A stretch of DNA of 64,000 nucleotides from Peribacillus sp. FSL E2-0218 (lineage in GTDB: Bacteria; Bacillota; Bacilli; Bacillales; DSM-1321), in the NCBI RefSeq assembly GCF_037992945.1, contig NZ_CP150304.1:4850501-4914500 (forward strand). Direction: 5' to 3'. Position numbers and translations under genes: made by a program. Positions 52,554 to 61,715 of this stretch are shown one piece after another (position 1 is the stretch's first letter; each line of letters begins with the position of its first letter). The notes beneath the pieces are model-generated. The model saw only the letters and a program-made list of their open reading frames with translations, was not told the DNA's origin and did no database searches.

Positions 52554-52588
52554 AAGCAGTCCCAATGAATTGGGGCTGCTTATTTTTT
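52554..52588. terminator. Bidirectional terminator between convergent genes
   Basis: AAGCAGTCCCAAT pairs with ATTGGGGCTGCTT (one wobble); T tracts follow on both strands. It ends the plus-strand glycosyltransferase run and the minus-strand tagGH operon. Confidence 0.92.
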
Positions 52589-53385
52589 CATACGAGCTGT
52601 GAACTTCGTCTTTTCATTTGTTCATCGCGGTATTTTTTCTGTTCTTTTTTGGACATGGCGTTATATTCCTTCAAGAATGCTTCGTATTGCGGCATGACTT
52701 CTTTCATGGGACCATACGCCTTTAGCTCCCCATACTCAAGCCATAAAGCCTTTTGGCAAAATTTCTTCATCTGACCGATTGAATGGCTGACAAAGAACAT
52801 CGTTTTGCCTTTTTCCTTGAATTCGTTCATTTTCTCCAAGCACTTTTCAGCAAAGTTTTTATCCCCGACAGATAAGGCCTCATCAATGATCAGGATATCA
52901 GGGTCGATATGCACGGAAACGGAAAAACCGAGCCTCGATTTCATACCGCTTGAGTAAGATTTCACCGGTTGGTCAATGAACTTGCCTAGCTCGGAAAACT
53001 CGATGATCTCAGGTTCAAGTTCTTTGATCCGCTGCTTATCGAATCCAAGCATCAGCATTTTCAGCTCAATGTTTTCCCTGCCGGTCAATTGATTATTCAG
53101 GCCCGAGGCAACGGCAATCAAAGCCGTTTTCCCGTTCGTTTGGACATTTCCGTCAGTAGGCGGGATAATGCCGGCAATGATATTGGACAAAGTGGATTTC
53201 CCGGATCCATTCACACCGACAAATCCTATTACATCGCCCTTCTCCGCTTCAAAACTTACATTCCTCAAGGCAAAATACTCCTCCCCATAGCTTTTAGGCA
53301 AAAGGAGGTCCAATAATTTTTCCGAGTTTTTATTATATAATTTATACTTTTTCGTTACATCTTTTACTATTACAGATTTTTCCAA
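52588..53385 (-). CDS. tagH: Teichoic acid export ATP-binding protein TagH (short form)
   Basis: A 265-residue ABC ATPase of the polysaccharide-export type. Walker A is GVNGSGKST, the signature is YSSGMKSRLGFSVS, and Walker B is ILIIDEALSVGD. With TagG it moves finished wall teichoic acid across the membrane. It lacks the long C-terminal extension of B. subtilis TagH (527 residues, from memory) and so matches staphylococcal TarH in size. The start is a TTG at 53385. Last gene of the operon. Confidence 0.93.
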   Translation of the reverse strand: MEKSVIVKDVTKKYKLYNKNSEKLLDLLLPKSYGEEYFALRNVSFEAEKGDVIGFVGVNGSGKSTLSNIIAGIIPPTDGNVQTNGKTALIAVASGLNNQLTGRENIELKMLMLGFDKQRIKELEPEIIEFSELGKFIDQPVKSYSSGMKSRLGFSVSVHIDPDILIIDEALSVGDKNFAEKCLEKMNEFKEKGKTMFFVSHSIGQMKKFCQKALWLEYGELKAYGPMKEVMPQYEAFLKEYNAMSKKEQKKYRDEQMKRRSSQLV

Positions 53386-53402
53386 CTTTTCTCACTTCCT
53401 GT

Positions 53403-54200
53403 TTACTTAAAGTCAACAAAGCGATCTCTAAATCTAACATGCAGCGAGGAACCTATCATAAACAAAATGATAATGACTGCCCAGAAATAAAGCGTATATT
53501 CCCAATGCTCGATCAGATACCATGATTCCCCCAATAACGAAGCGCGATACCCATCCACAATATAATAGAGCGGATTCAGCTTCATGATATTGAGAATGAG
53601 CGGGTGCTCCTTGGCATCCAATACCCAGAGGATTGGCGTTAAATAAAACAAAACTTTCATTAAGGACACGATTAGATTATGAACGTCACGAATGATGGTT
53701 GATACCGTTGAAGTAATCAAGCCAAATGAAAACAAGAGCGCAACCGTTGCGGCAACATAATACGGAAGTTGTATGATATAAACTGTAGGGAAATATCCCG
53801 TGAAGCTTAATAGGATGATGATGACTCCAAGCAGCATGAGATGCTGATACAGTTTAGCAAAGATGACATAAGAAGGAATGACACTCATCGGGAAACTCAT
53901 CTTGGATACCATATTCAGTCGGGAATAGACCGATTTTGATGTTTGGGTTGTAGCCGGATTCACAAAAAACCAGACCACGATTCCCGCCATCAGCCATGGA
54001 AGGAAGTTGTCACCGCGATTTAAGATGATGAAACCGAACACAAACCAATAAATTGAAATTTGGATCATCGGATTGATGATTTCCCATAGGATTCCAAGAT
54101 AGTTATTGCTATTGGCGCTTTTTACCTCATAGACGGATAAGCGCCTGACTAAATAAAAATTGTTGATTTGTTCTTTTAAAACGGTCAAAGCTGAACTCAT
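53403..54200 (-). CDS. tagG: Teichoic acid export permease TagG
   Basis: A 265-residue ABC-2 permease with about six membrane segments and the family opening LVRRLSVYEVKSANSNNYLG. It exports the undecaprenyl-PP-linked polymer with TagH. Three bases separate it from the glycerophosphotransferase gene upstream and 17 from tagH, so polymer synthesis and export are co-transcribed. Confidence 0.95.
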   Translation of the reverse strand: MSSALTVLKEQINNFYLVRRLSVYEVKSANSNNYLGILWEIINPMIQISIYWFVFGFIILNRGDNFLPWLMAGIVVWFFVNPATTQTSKSVYSRLNMVSKMSFPMSVIPSYVIFAKLYQHLMLLGVIIILLSFTGYFPTVYIIQLPYYVAATVALLFSFGLITSTVSTIIRDVHNLIVSLMKVLFYLTPILWVLDAKEHPLILNIMKLNPLYYIVDGYRASLLGESWYLIEHWEYTLYFWAVIIILFMIGSSLHVRFRDRFVDFK

Positions 54201-54203
54201 ATA

Positions 54204-55436
54204 TTACACAGACCTTCCTAAAAACACTTTTTCTACGACACGGCGTGAAGCCTGGCCATCTTCAAGTGCACAAAACCGTTCGTGAAAATGATTGATATCA
54301 TTCGTATTTTCAAATTTAATCTTCTTGATACTATCAATGACCGCATCGGATGTTTTTACTAACGAACCAGGTGCATTGTTTTCGAAATCAAAGTAAAACC
54401 CGCGAAGCTTGTCCCTGTATTTTTCGATATCATATACAAAAAAGAGCATCGGACGCTGCAGATTTGCGTAATCAAAGAATACGGATGAATAATCGGTAAT
54501 CAATAAATCCGAAATAAGATACAAATGGCTTATATCTTCGTAACTGGATAAATCATAGGCAAACCCTTGATACGCCGATAAATCCATGTTCTCGGAAACC
54601 AAATAATGAAGTCGGAGCAAGATGACATACTCGTTTCCCAATTCCCGTTGCATTCGATTCAGATCCAGCTTTAGTTCAAACTTATATTTTCCCCTATCAT
54701 AGAACTCATCGTCCCTCCAAGTGGGAGCATATAAAATGATTTTTTTCTCTAAGGGAATACCCAACTTCTGTTTCAATGAGTCGATTGTATCACGATTATT
54801 CCCATTGTAAAGTAAATCATTACGGGGATAACCAGTTTCCAGAATTTTAGTAGGATCGACGTTGAAGGCGCGGGCGAATATTTCCGTTGAATAAGCATTC
54901 GGCGATAGTAAATAATCCCATTTTCTTGATTCGGCATGGAAATTTTCTTTATATTTTTCCGACGTCGTCCCCGGCATATGAACTTCCTCCATGTCGGCCG
55001 CAAGCTTCTTTAGTGGCGTCCCATGCCACGTTTGCAAATAGATCGTGTGCTTCGGCTTCGGAATCCAAAGCGGGAGCCTGCTGTTCGTTACCCAATAGCG
55101 GGCTCTGGTCATTTTAAGCAGCCAACTTAACGAGAAACGATGGAGATATGGAATGCCTGCCTCTTCGAAATGAGCCTTATACCTTTTATCCACGCTCCAA
55201 TACATTTTATATTCAGGATGGTGACTCTGCAAGTATTCATAAATCGCTCGTGGATTACAGCTATACTGCTTGCCCAAAAAGCTCTCGAACATGACCAGCT
55301 TTTGGTCCACCGGCAATACCCTGCCTGCCATTGCGAAGAACATTTGATATCCTCTTAATATAATGGCTTTGGCGATGCGTTTAAATAGCGATAGAAAGGA
55401 AGGTCTCTTTGAGGTTTCCGTTTTTTCGTTTGACAT
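54204..55436 (-). CDS. CDP-glycerol glycerophosphotransferase (TagB/TagF family)
   Basis: A 410-residue membrane-associated enzyme of the TagF/TagB type. Catalytic histidine motif YLQTWHGTPLKKLA, then GYPRNDLLYNG, LYAPTWRDDE and SDLLITDYSSVFFDYA for CDP-glycerol binding. It adds glycerol phosphate to the teichoic acid chain. Its length suits a primer (TagB/TarF) or a short polymerase; the basic amphipathic N-terminus (FKRIAKAIILRGYQ) is for membrane binding. First gene of the operon with tagG and tagH. Primer versus polymerase role cannot be decided from sequence. Confidence 0.9.
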   Translation of the reverse strand: MSNEKTETSKRPSFLSLFKRIAKAIILRGYQMFFAMAGRVLPVDQKLVMFESFLGKQYSCNPRAIYEYLQSHHPEYKMYWSVDKRYKAHFEEAGIPYLHRFSLSWLLKMTRARYWVTNSRLPLWIPKPKHTIYLQTWHGTPLKKLAADMEEVHMPGTTSEKYKENFHAESRKWDYLLSPNAYSTEIFARAFNVDPTKILETGYPRNDLLYNGNNRDTIDSLKQKLGIPLEKKIILYAPTWRDDEFYDRGKYKFELKLDLNRMQRELGNEYVILLRLHYLVSENMDLSAYQGFAYDLSSYEDISHLYLISDLLITDYSSVFFDYANLQRPMLFFVYDIEKYRDKLRGFYFDFENNAPGSLVKTSDAVIDSIKKIKFENTNDINHFHERFCALEDGQASRRVVEKVFLGRSV

Positions 55437-55542
55437 ATCCGATCTCCCTTTTATTAATTAATAATGGTGAATGCTGATATAAATGAACCATGGAGCACCG
55501 TCATTCCCGCTTATCGAGACACATCCCCGACCTCACATACAC

Positions 55543-55581
55543 CAAAAATAAGCTCGCCCAACAATAGGCGGAGCTTTTTTG
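55543..55581 (-). terminator. Terminator behind the GT2 gene
   Basis: AGCTCCGCC pairs with GGGCGAGCT on the minus strand, with TTATTTTT following; T-run also on the plus side. Confidence 0.8.
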
Positions 55582-55596
55582 GCGTACTTCGAACAG

Positions 55597-57135
55597 CTAC
55601 TCCAAAGACTTAATTGCCAGCCCCAAATTATTTGCCACCGTTGTATAAAACTCCACATTCTTCTTATTATACGTCATCTTATTTTTGAGGATTCTTTTAA
55701 TATTGATCAGTTGATATTCATTATATCGAATAAACACTGTAAATAGGGACTTTTCCATTTTATCGATGTCATCCAGCGAAACAGTGAAATGCCCTCGATT
55801 GCCTTCTATTTGTACGTCACATGTGATTTCATTATCGATCCTTTTTCTATCCCGTATTAATACAGACTCGATGCTGTTTATATCATCACCGTATATTTCA
55901 AAGCTTTGGTGGTAGACATTATCGATGATATAGGAATCTATTGCACGAGCAAGCATCGGGATCCTGACGAAGCGATATGTCCCTTCCAAAAATGGAAGTT
56001 CATAATAAGGCAACCCATCTTCGATATGATATTTTTTATTGGCATCTTGTTTTAACCATTGAAATACCCTTACGAAATCATCAATCCGATCCTCCATGAA
56101 TAGTTCAAGCGCCAATTTATAAATAGGCACTTTGAATTCATCCTGAAAATCATATGGCAAGTTTTTCGCAGTTTCAACAGCTTCCCTTAATATTTCAATG
56201 AAATCTTCTTTGTTGTTGGATTTAACGAAAATTTGGCTGTCGAACGATTTGACTAAATCGTACTCATAAATCCGGTTAAGAGCGATCTTTTTCAATTCAG
56301 GGGCAATGTCTTTGGATTGAATATGCTTTATGATTTCAATATCCGCTTTTCTTTTGTCCAGCACACTTGTAACGCGCGTTAAAGAAGCTGGATTTTCTGA
56401 AGTCCTATTGACATAATAAATAGGTTTTTTAGTAGTCGAAACCGCTCCGACCGTAAAGAAAACATCCGTGAAGAACCATTTATCTTCACCGAATTTCATA
56501 TTGGGAAAACCAATTTCATTTTCTTTAACCATCGACAGATTCATCATTCTCGCCGTAGGACCCATGTGATAGAAAAAGTGCGGGACATCCAGTGGGGTAA
56601 TGCTTCTTCTTTCTTTAACCGAAGCGAACTCACCGATAACACTTTCTGACTCGGATTCGACTTTAACCGTTTTGCCCACTGCATAATCATCACCAGTTTC
56701 CTCCAGGATGTTATAGAGGCTTTCCAGTCCATCAGGCGCAAGCCAGTCATCTGCATCTAAAAAGGTTATATATTTGCTTGTTCCCAATTCAATTCCGATG
56801 TTTCTGGGGGTCCCTGGGGACCCGTTATTTTCTTGAAGGGACACTGAACAAATGTTTTTATATTTAGCCACATACTCTTGAATGATTGTATACGTATCAT
56901 CAGTCGAACAGTCGTCAATGATTATATATTCGATCTCATCGATTCCGATGGATTGATTTATGACGGATTCAATCGTTTTCCTGATGAATTTTCCAGAGTT
57001 ATAAGCAGCAGTAACTATCGTGACTTTTTTTTCTTTTCCTAAAAACTTATTTCTTAAGCTTGACGGATTATTTTTAATTTTTACAGCACTGCCCTTTAAA
57101 AGTTCCCTCGCTTTTTGACGTACCAAGATATTCAT
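55597..57135 (-). CDS. GT2 family glycosyltransferase, large
   Basis: A 512-residue protein. The N-terminal GT-A domain (about residues 38-260) has VTIVTAAYNSGKFIRKTIES, the nucleotide-binding IIDDCSTDD and the catalytic-type FLDADDWL. About 250 residues of C-terminal domain follow, predicted helical then beta-rich, of the kind found in teichoic acid glycosyltransferases (TarP/TarS, GgaA). It probably decorates or builds a poly(glycerol or sugar phosphate) chain. It lies 90 bases downstream of the 1109-residue glycerophosphotransferase-type gene, on the same strand, ending in its own terminator. Donor unknown. Confidence 0.87.
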   Translation of the reverse strand: MNILVRQKARELLKGSAVKIKNNPSSLRNKFLGKEKKVTIVTAAYNSGKFIRKTIESVINQSIGIDEIEYIIIDDCSTDDTYTIIQEYVAKYKNICSVSLQENNGSPGTPRNIGIELGTSKYITFLDADDWLAPDGLESLYNILEETGDDYAVGKTVKVESESESVIGEFASVKERRSITPLDVPHFFYHMGPTARMMNLSMVKENEIGFPNMKFGEDKWFFTDVFFTVGAVSTTKKPIYYVNRTSENPASLTRVTSVLDKRKADIEIIKHIQSKDIAPELKKIALNRIYEYDLVKSFDSQIFVKSNNKEDFIEILREAVETAKNLPYDFQDEFKVPIYKLALELFMEDRIDDFVRVFQWLKQDANKKYHIEDGLPYYELPFLEGTYRFVRIPMLARAIDSYIIDNVYHQSFEIYGDDINSIESVLIRDRKRIDNEITCDVQIEGNRGHFTVSLDDIDKMEKSLFTVFIRYNEYQLINIKRILKNKMTYNKKNVEFYTTVANNLGLAIKSLE

Positions 57136-57225
57136 TCGAAATCCTCTCCTTCTATGTGTAGAGGTGCATGTTTCGATTAGGCAGCCCGTTCACCAGATAC
57201 TAAAAGAACAATACCCTTTAAGTCA

Positions 57226-60200
57226 TCAATCTTCGAAAAATTTATCCACGATTCGCTTTGTAGCTTTACCGTCCTCTATGCCGCAATATTTTTCCCTGAA
57301 TAGACGATATCTTTCTTTATATTCACTGTTTATTCCATTGATATTGGTAATGGCATCGATAAGCTCCTCGGTCGTTTTCAAAAATGGACCTGGTGCTTCT
57401 TTATCAAAATCCATATAGAATCCGCGGATGTTATCTCGGTAATCCTCCAGATCATAAGTATAGTACAGAATCGGCCGGGCAGTATTCGCATAGTCGAACA
57501 TGACTGAAGAATAATCCGTGATCAATATGTCAGAAATCAGGTATAGTTCCTGTATATCTGAATAATTGGATACATTCATGACGAAATCCCCGAATTCGCT
57601 CGGTATGCTGAGGTTATTACTTATGACCACATGCATCCTCAACAATAGGACATATTCATCGCCAAGCGCTTGCTTCATTCTTTCCAAATCGAATTTCAAC
57701 TCGAAAACGAATTTATTATTTTTCGATGTTTGATTATCCCGGAATGTAGGGGCGTATAAGATGACTTTCTTCCCTTTTGGAATCTTCAGCTTGTCCGAAA
57801 CGGATTCGGCAATGATGGAAGCGTCTTCCTTATAAAACAGATCATTTCTCGGGTACCCCGTTTCCAATATTTCCCCCTCATATTTAAAGGCACTTCTGAA
57901 GGCCGTGGATGCGTATTCGCTCGGTGATATTAAGTAATCCCATGTTTTGGTCGCCGCATGCACCCGATTTAAGTAACCTTCGTCCCTTCCCTGTATCTGT
58001 TCTATATCGAATAGCATTTTTTTCAGGGGGGTGCCATGCCAAGTCTGGATATAAGTCGTTTCCTTCCTTTTGCTTATATAGGTAGGGAAATTTTGATTAT
58101 TTATCCAGTATCCTGCTCTGGCTAAATAATAATAGTATTCCGGGCTTAGGCGCTTTATCAGCTTCGTATTCTTCCCTTTTACAGGTAAATTGCCATTATA
58201 GACCCAAACTTTTTTATGTTTATTGTCCCTTTTAAGTAACTCTTCATAAATATACTTCGGACTGTCTGCGAATTGCTTGCCTATTCCACTTTCAAACAGA
58301 ATGAGGTTCTTATCGACAGGGAGAAGTCTAGACATCATTTTATATGCTTTTTTCATCACAGGGAAATAATATTCACTTTTTCTAAATCGAGTCATAACAA
58401 GTTTAAGGAACGGATGGTTATACACTTTAATGAACGTATCTTGATCCTTTTTTGCATGCTGAATCACTTCGAATATTCTCGAATTGGAATGTACATCGCG
58501 ATATTTTATGAAGCGGTCAGCCTTGTCGATATACTTTTGCTTCATGACAAAATCATTTTTGGCATATTCGGCTAACCTATCCAGCAATTCATCCAATTCA
58601 TTAACGATTTCACCGGGAAGGTCGTTATCCAAATCCAAATGTGATGGCCTTTTGCCTATGAAACGATTCCTATCGAATTGATAGTAAATCACCGGTTTAT
58701 GCAGGAAACTAAAGTCAAAAGCGACACTTGAATAATCCGTGATCATGATCGCACTTTCCTTGATCAATCTTTGGACATCCACCTCACCCTGACTTATTAC
58801 CCTAACTGGCGCATCTTTAAAATAAGCAGTGAATTTCTGCATATTAGGGTGAAGGCAAAAAATGATTTCAAACCCATTTTCTTCAGATAATTCATGTAAA
58901 ACCGGATGATTCACCAATTTCTGATACCTTTCAAAATACTCGCTTTCCAAAAATATTTCATCGGAAGTGATCCAATCTCTCCAGGTCGGGATGATCAACA
59001 GCTGCCGTTTCATTAAAACGTCGTCCTTGAACAGTGAGTCGAACCTGGATAGTCCTGTTGCGAATACTTCTTTTTCGTTATATCCAAAATCGGTTACGAT
59101 CATATCCTTTTCGAATTCTGAACTTACTAGGAACACATCCGTATTAAAACCGGAAGTGGCCTTTTTTCCATAGTTCGCCACCATGTTTTTCGTACCCATA
59201 ACACCATGCTGAAGAAACACCTTAACACCCTTAACCCGATTTTTAAATTCAGATGTTCTTAAAGGATATAAATAGTCTGGATGATGTGAAGCAATGATGC
59301 GTGTGGACTCCAATGTCTTTTTAATATGATCCTTTGATTTGAAATATAGTACATTTCCAAAGGGCTCGACGTTCTTGGCTTCGACGGAATTTTCTTCTAT
59401 TACATAATAAACTTCCCTTTCAGGATGTTCTTCCCTCATGTATTTAAAAAAATGATAGCCGGTATCCTGGGCTTTATACGTTCTTTCTCCAATTAACCAG
59501 ACATCTTTTTTCTTTTTAAATGAACCGAGAATTCGCCTCCACCCCATCATCCTTTTTAAATATCGATAACTTTCTTTAGGGAAATTGAACACTTCCAAAG
59601 ACAAGTTGGATGCTTTAAAGGTATAGTACGGGTTGACGATAGCCACCGTTTGATCCGACCTGACGTCGGTCTTTTTAGTGAATAGCTTAGCTCTGGTCGT
59701 CGGACGCCCTACGCGTACCAATTTCGGCACTTCCTGATCATGCAAATGTAATTTCATGTAAATATCATATATATCATCTTGCAAATCGGCACTGACCAGT
59801 TGTTCCAAATCCAGCATCATCTTATATATGTAACGATTCAGCCCATACTTTATGATATGCATTTCACGATTATGGATAAAAGACATATTCGCTTTGTATT
59901 CCTTGCCGCTTTGCCTTCCTCTGATGATGCCCTCACCTTTTATGACCTTTGAGTGCTTGGTGAAAATTTGCCCATTAATATGCAACATTTTCGATTTATT
60001 GGTTATTTTTTCAATTTGAGACTTAATCATTACTTTAGGGGGATTATTGACATATAGAGATAAATTCCCTTTATTAGTTATCGAAAAAATCATTTGATTA
60101 TCTTCAAAGGAGTAGAAATTCAGATTTTCAATGTGCGTTTCCTGAAAGCGGCCTAGACGAATCGGATATTCTATATGGATCTGTTCAGATCCTTCTACAT

Positions 60201-60555
60201 ATTCAGCTTTATGCTCGATATTAAGGATTGTTTTTTTACTTAGCTTCTCAACTGGAACGGAAATCTTCATATAACAGTCATAAACAGAAGGGTCGCTGCC
60301 TTCTAATTTCCGTATTAAATCCGCGAGATTTATGCCAAACTCAAAATTGGCTGAACCGGCAATTTCAGCAATTTTGAGTTTTTTATCTTCATGGTCTCTA
60401 GAAAATATCCATATTTCTTTTGCAAAATAATGTTCTTTTGAAAATGCACCTTTTATAAACAACATATTGTCTTTTTGCCCAATGGTCAGAACTTGTTTAA
60501 GCTTAATTTTAGGAGTTTTTGTTGCTTTTCTTTTTCCAAGAAGCTTCTTTATCAT
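57226..60555 (-). CDS. Giant two-domain CDP-glycerol glycerophosphotransferase family protein
   Basis: A 1109-residue protein, about twice the usual size. The N-terminal 300 residues look beta-rich and unlike the catalytic fold. Two TagF-type catalytic units follow. Unit 1 (about 330-690) has VFLQHGVMGTKN, IIPTWRDW and AIMITDYSSVAFDFSF. Unit 2 (about 740-1105) has YIQTWHGTPLKKML, GYPRNDLFYKED, LYAPTFRDNQ and ILITDYSSVMFDYA. Both keep the histidine and TDYSS motifs, so both may be active. Possible roles: a polymerase with two alternating activities, or a GgaB-like enzyme for a glycerol/sugar phosphate polymer. AGGTGG precedes the ATG. It leads a two-gene operon with the GT2 enzyme. Confidence 0.88.
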   Translation of the reverse strand: MIKKLLGKRKATKTPKIKLKQVLTIGQKDNMLFIKGAFSKEHYFAKEIWIFSRDHEDKKLKIAEIAGSANFEFGINLADLIRKLEGSDPSVYDCYMKISVPVEKLSKKTILNIEHKAEYVEGSEQIHIEYPIRLGRFQETHIENLNFYSFEDNQMIFSITNKGNLSLYVNNPPKVMIKSQIEKITNKSKMLHINGQIFTKHSKVIKGEGIIRGRQSGKEYKANMSFIHNREMHIIKYGLNRYIYKMMLDLEQLVSADLQDDIYDIYMKLHLHDQEVPKLVRVGRPTTRAKLFTKKTDVRSDQTVAIVNPYYTFKASNLSLEVFNFPKESYRYLKRMMGWRRILGSFKKKKDVWLIGERTYKAQDTGYHFFKYMREEHPEREVYYVIEENSVEAKNVEPFGNVLYFKSKDHIKKTLESTRIIASHHPDYLYPLRTSEFKNRVKGVKVFLQHGVMGTKNMVANYGKKATSGFNTDVFLVSSEFEKDMIVTDFGYNEKEVFATGLSRFDSLFKDDVLMKRQLLIIPTWRDWITSDEIFLESEYFERYQKLVNHPVLHELSEENGFEIIFCLHPNMQKFTAYFKDAPVRVISQGEVDVQRLIKESAIMITDYSSVAFDFSFLHKPVIYYQFDRNRFIGKRPSHLDLDNDLPGEIVNELDELLDRLAEYAKNDFVMKQKYIDKADRFIKYRDVHSNSRIFEVIQHAKKDQDTFIKVYNHPFLKLVMTRFRKSEYYFPVMKKAYKMMSRLLPVDKNLILFESGIGKQFADSPKYIYEELLKRDNKHKKVWVYNGNLPVKGKNTKLIKRLSPEYYYYLARAGYWINNQNFPTYISKRKETTYIQTWHGTPLKKMLFDIEQIQGRDEGYLNRVHAATKTWDYLISPSEYASTAFRSAFKYEGEILETGYPRNDLFYKEDASIIAESVSDKLKIPKGKKVILYAPTFRDNQTSKNNKFVFELKFDLERMKQALGDEYVLLLRMHVVISNNLSIPSEFGDFVMNVSNYSDIQELYLISDILITDYSSVMFDYANTARPILYYTYDLEDYRDNIRGFYMDFDKEAPGPFLKTTEELIDAITNINGINSEYKERYRLFREKYCGIEDGKATKRIVDKFFED

Positions 60556-61316
60556 TTTAAACCACCTATAACAAATTATTTAAATAAGATGAATCTATAT
60601 TGTACGTTAAAATCATAATCTTTTTTGGTTGTAGACTCAATATCATGGAACCGATAATTGAACCGCCCATATATTACCACCCAATCCTTTTTGCTCAGCA
60701 GAATGGCCGTTGACTGGCTGAAATCGGTTGGGTGGCCCATCACCCCATTCATGAATGGCATATCGAATGATAGATGTTTGATGTCAAAGCAGGTTCCTTC
60801 CATTTAATAAAGGTGTCTTACAATGGTAACCGACAGATTTGGAGCCTATACATGATGCCCCTCTGTCCCCCTCCATTCCTAACGGGTAAGCCCTCCTGGA
60901 GTTACTCTAGTTGTTCCCTCCTAAACATGATAAAATGTGATTCATATATGATCTCTCGGGACCATAAGATAAGAGTGATTGGAGTTTGATATTATATTTG
61001 TATACTTTTTAATATACTTCTCTCTCCATAGGTACATTATAATTAACGTTCCCTAGAGAAGAATACAATGTAGTCGACATGTAACCTTAACTTAATAGTG
61101 TTATCTATAAGGAACATCGATGTAAAAAAATGTGGTTTAATTGTAAATAAATTGTTGTTTATTTGTAAAGCTATTAAGTTATAATTAGTGAGGTAAGACA
61201 TTTTTGGTTTTGCCGCAGAGGCAAACATTTCATATAGTATTCTAATGGTCCAACTATATATTATTATGACTCATCATATGTAAAGAGAAATAAAGGGTCT
61301 TACAGGAGGAATAAAA
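60556..61316. other. Divergent intergenic region upstream of tagD
   Basis: 761 bases without a convincing gene. A 75-codon frame on the minus strand (60576-60803) has no ribosome site and no family I recognise; it may be a gene remnant. The rest is strongly A-T rich and includes an inverted repeat (TAAATAAA / TTTATTTG, around 61145-61168). It must hold promoters for tagD-tagB (rightward) and the 1109-residue gene (leftward). In B. subtilis the equivalent region binds PhoP and WalR; I saw no perfect box of either. Confidence 0.5.
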
Positions 61317-61715
61317 ATGAAGAAAGTAATCACTTATGGTACCTTTGATTTGCTTCATTGGGGACATATCAATCTATTGAAACGCGCAAAAGATTTAGGA
61401 GATTATCTTATCGTTGCCATTTCCACTGATGAATTTAATGCTATAAAAGATAAAAAGGCTTATCATAGCTTTGAAAATAGAAAAATGATTCTTGAATCGA
61501 TCCGCTATGTGGACGAAGTCATACCTGAAGATAAATGGGAACAAAAGAAGGAAGATATCATTCGTGAAGGCGTGGATATCTTCGTAATGGGCGATGATTG
61601 GAAAGGCAAATTCGATGAATTATCCGAAGTTTGTGAAGTGGTCTACCTTCCAAGAACGATCGGCATTTCGACTTCCCAAATTAAAGATGACCTTTTACAA
61701 GTTACCAATGGCTAA
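61317..61715 (+). CDS. tagD: Glycerol-3-phosphate cytidylyltransferase TagD
   Basis: A 132-residue enzyme that makes CDP-glycerol from CTP and glycerol-3-phosphate, the precursor for every glycerophosphotransferase in this region. Nucleotidyltransferase motifs TYGTFDLLHWGHINLL (HxGH) and GISTSQIK are intact. Length equals B. subtilis TagD (129) within a few residues. GGAGG precedes the ATG. Its stop overlaps the start of tagB. Confidence 0.97.
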   Translation: MKKVITYGTFDLLHWGHINLLKRAKDLGDYLIVAISTDEFNAIKDKKAYHSFENRKMILESIRYVDEVIPEDKWEQKKEDIIREGVDIFVMGDDWKGKFDELSEVCEVVYLPRTIGISTSQIKDDLLQVTNG

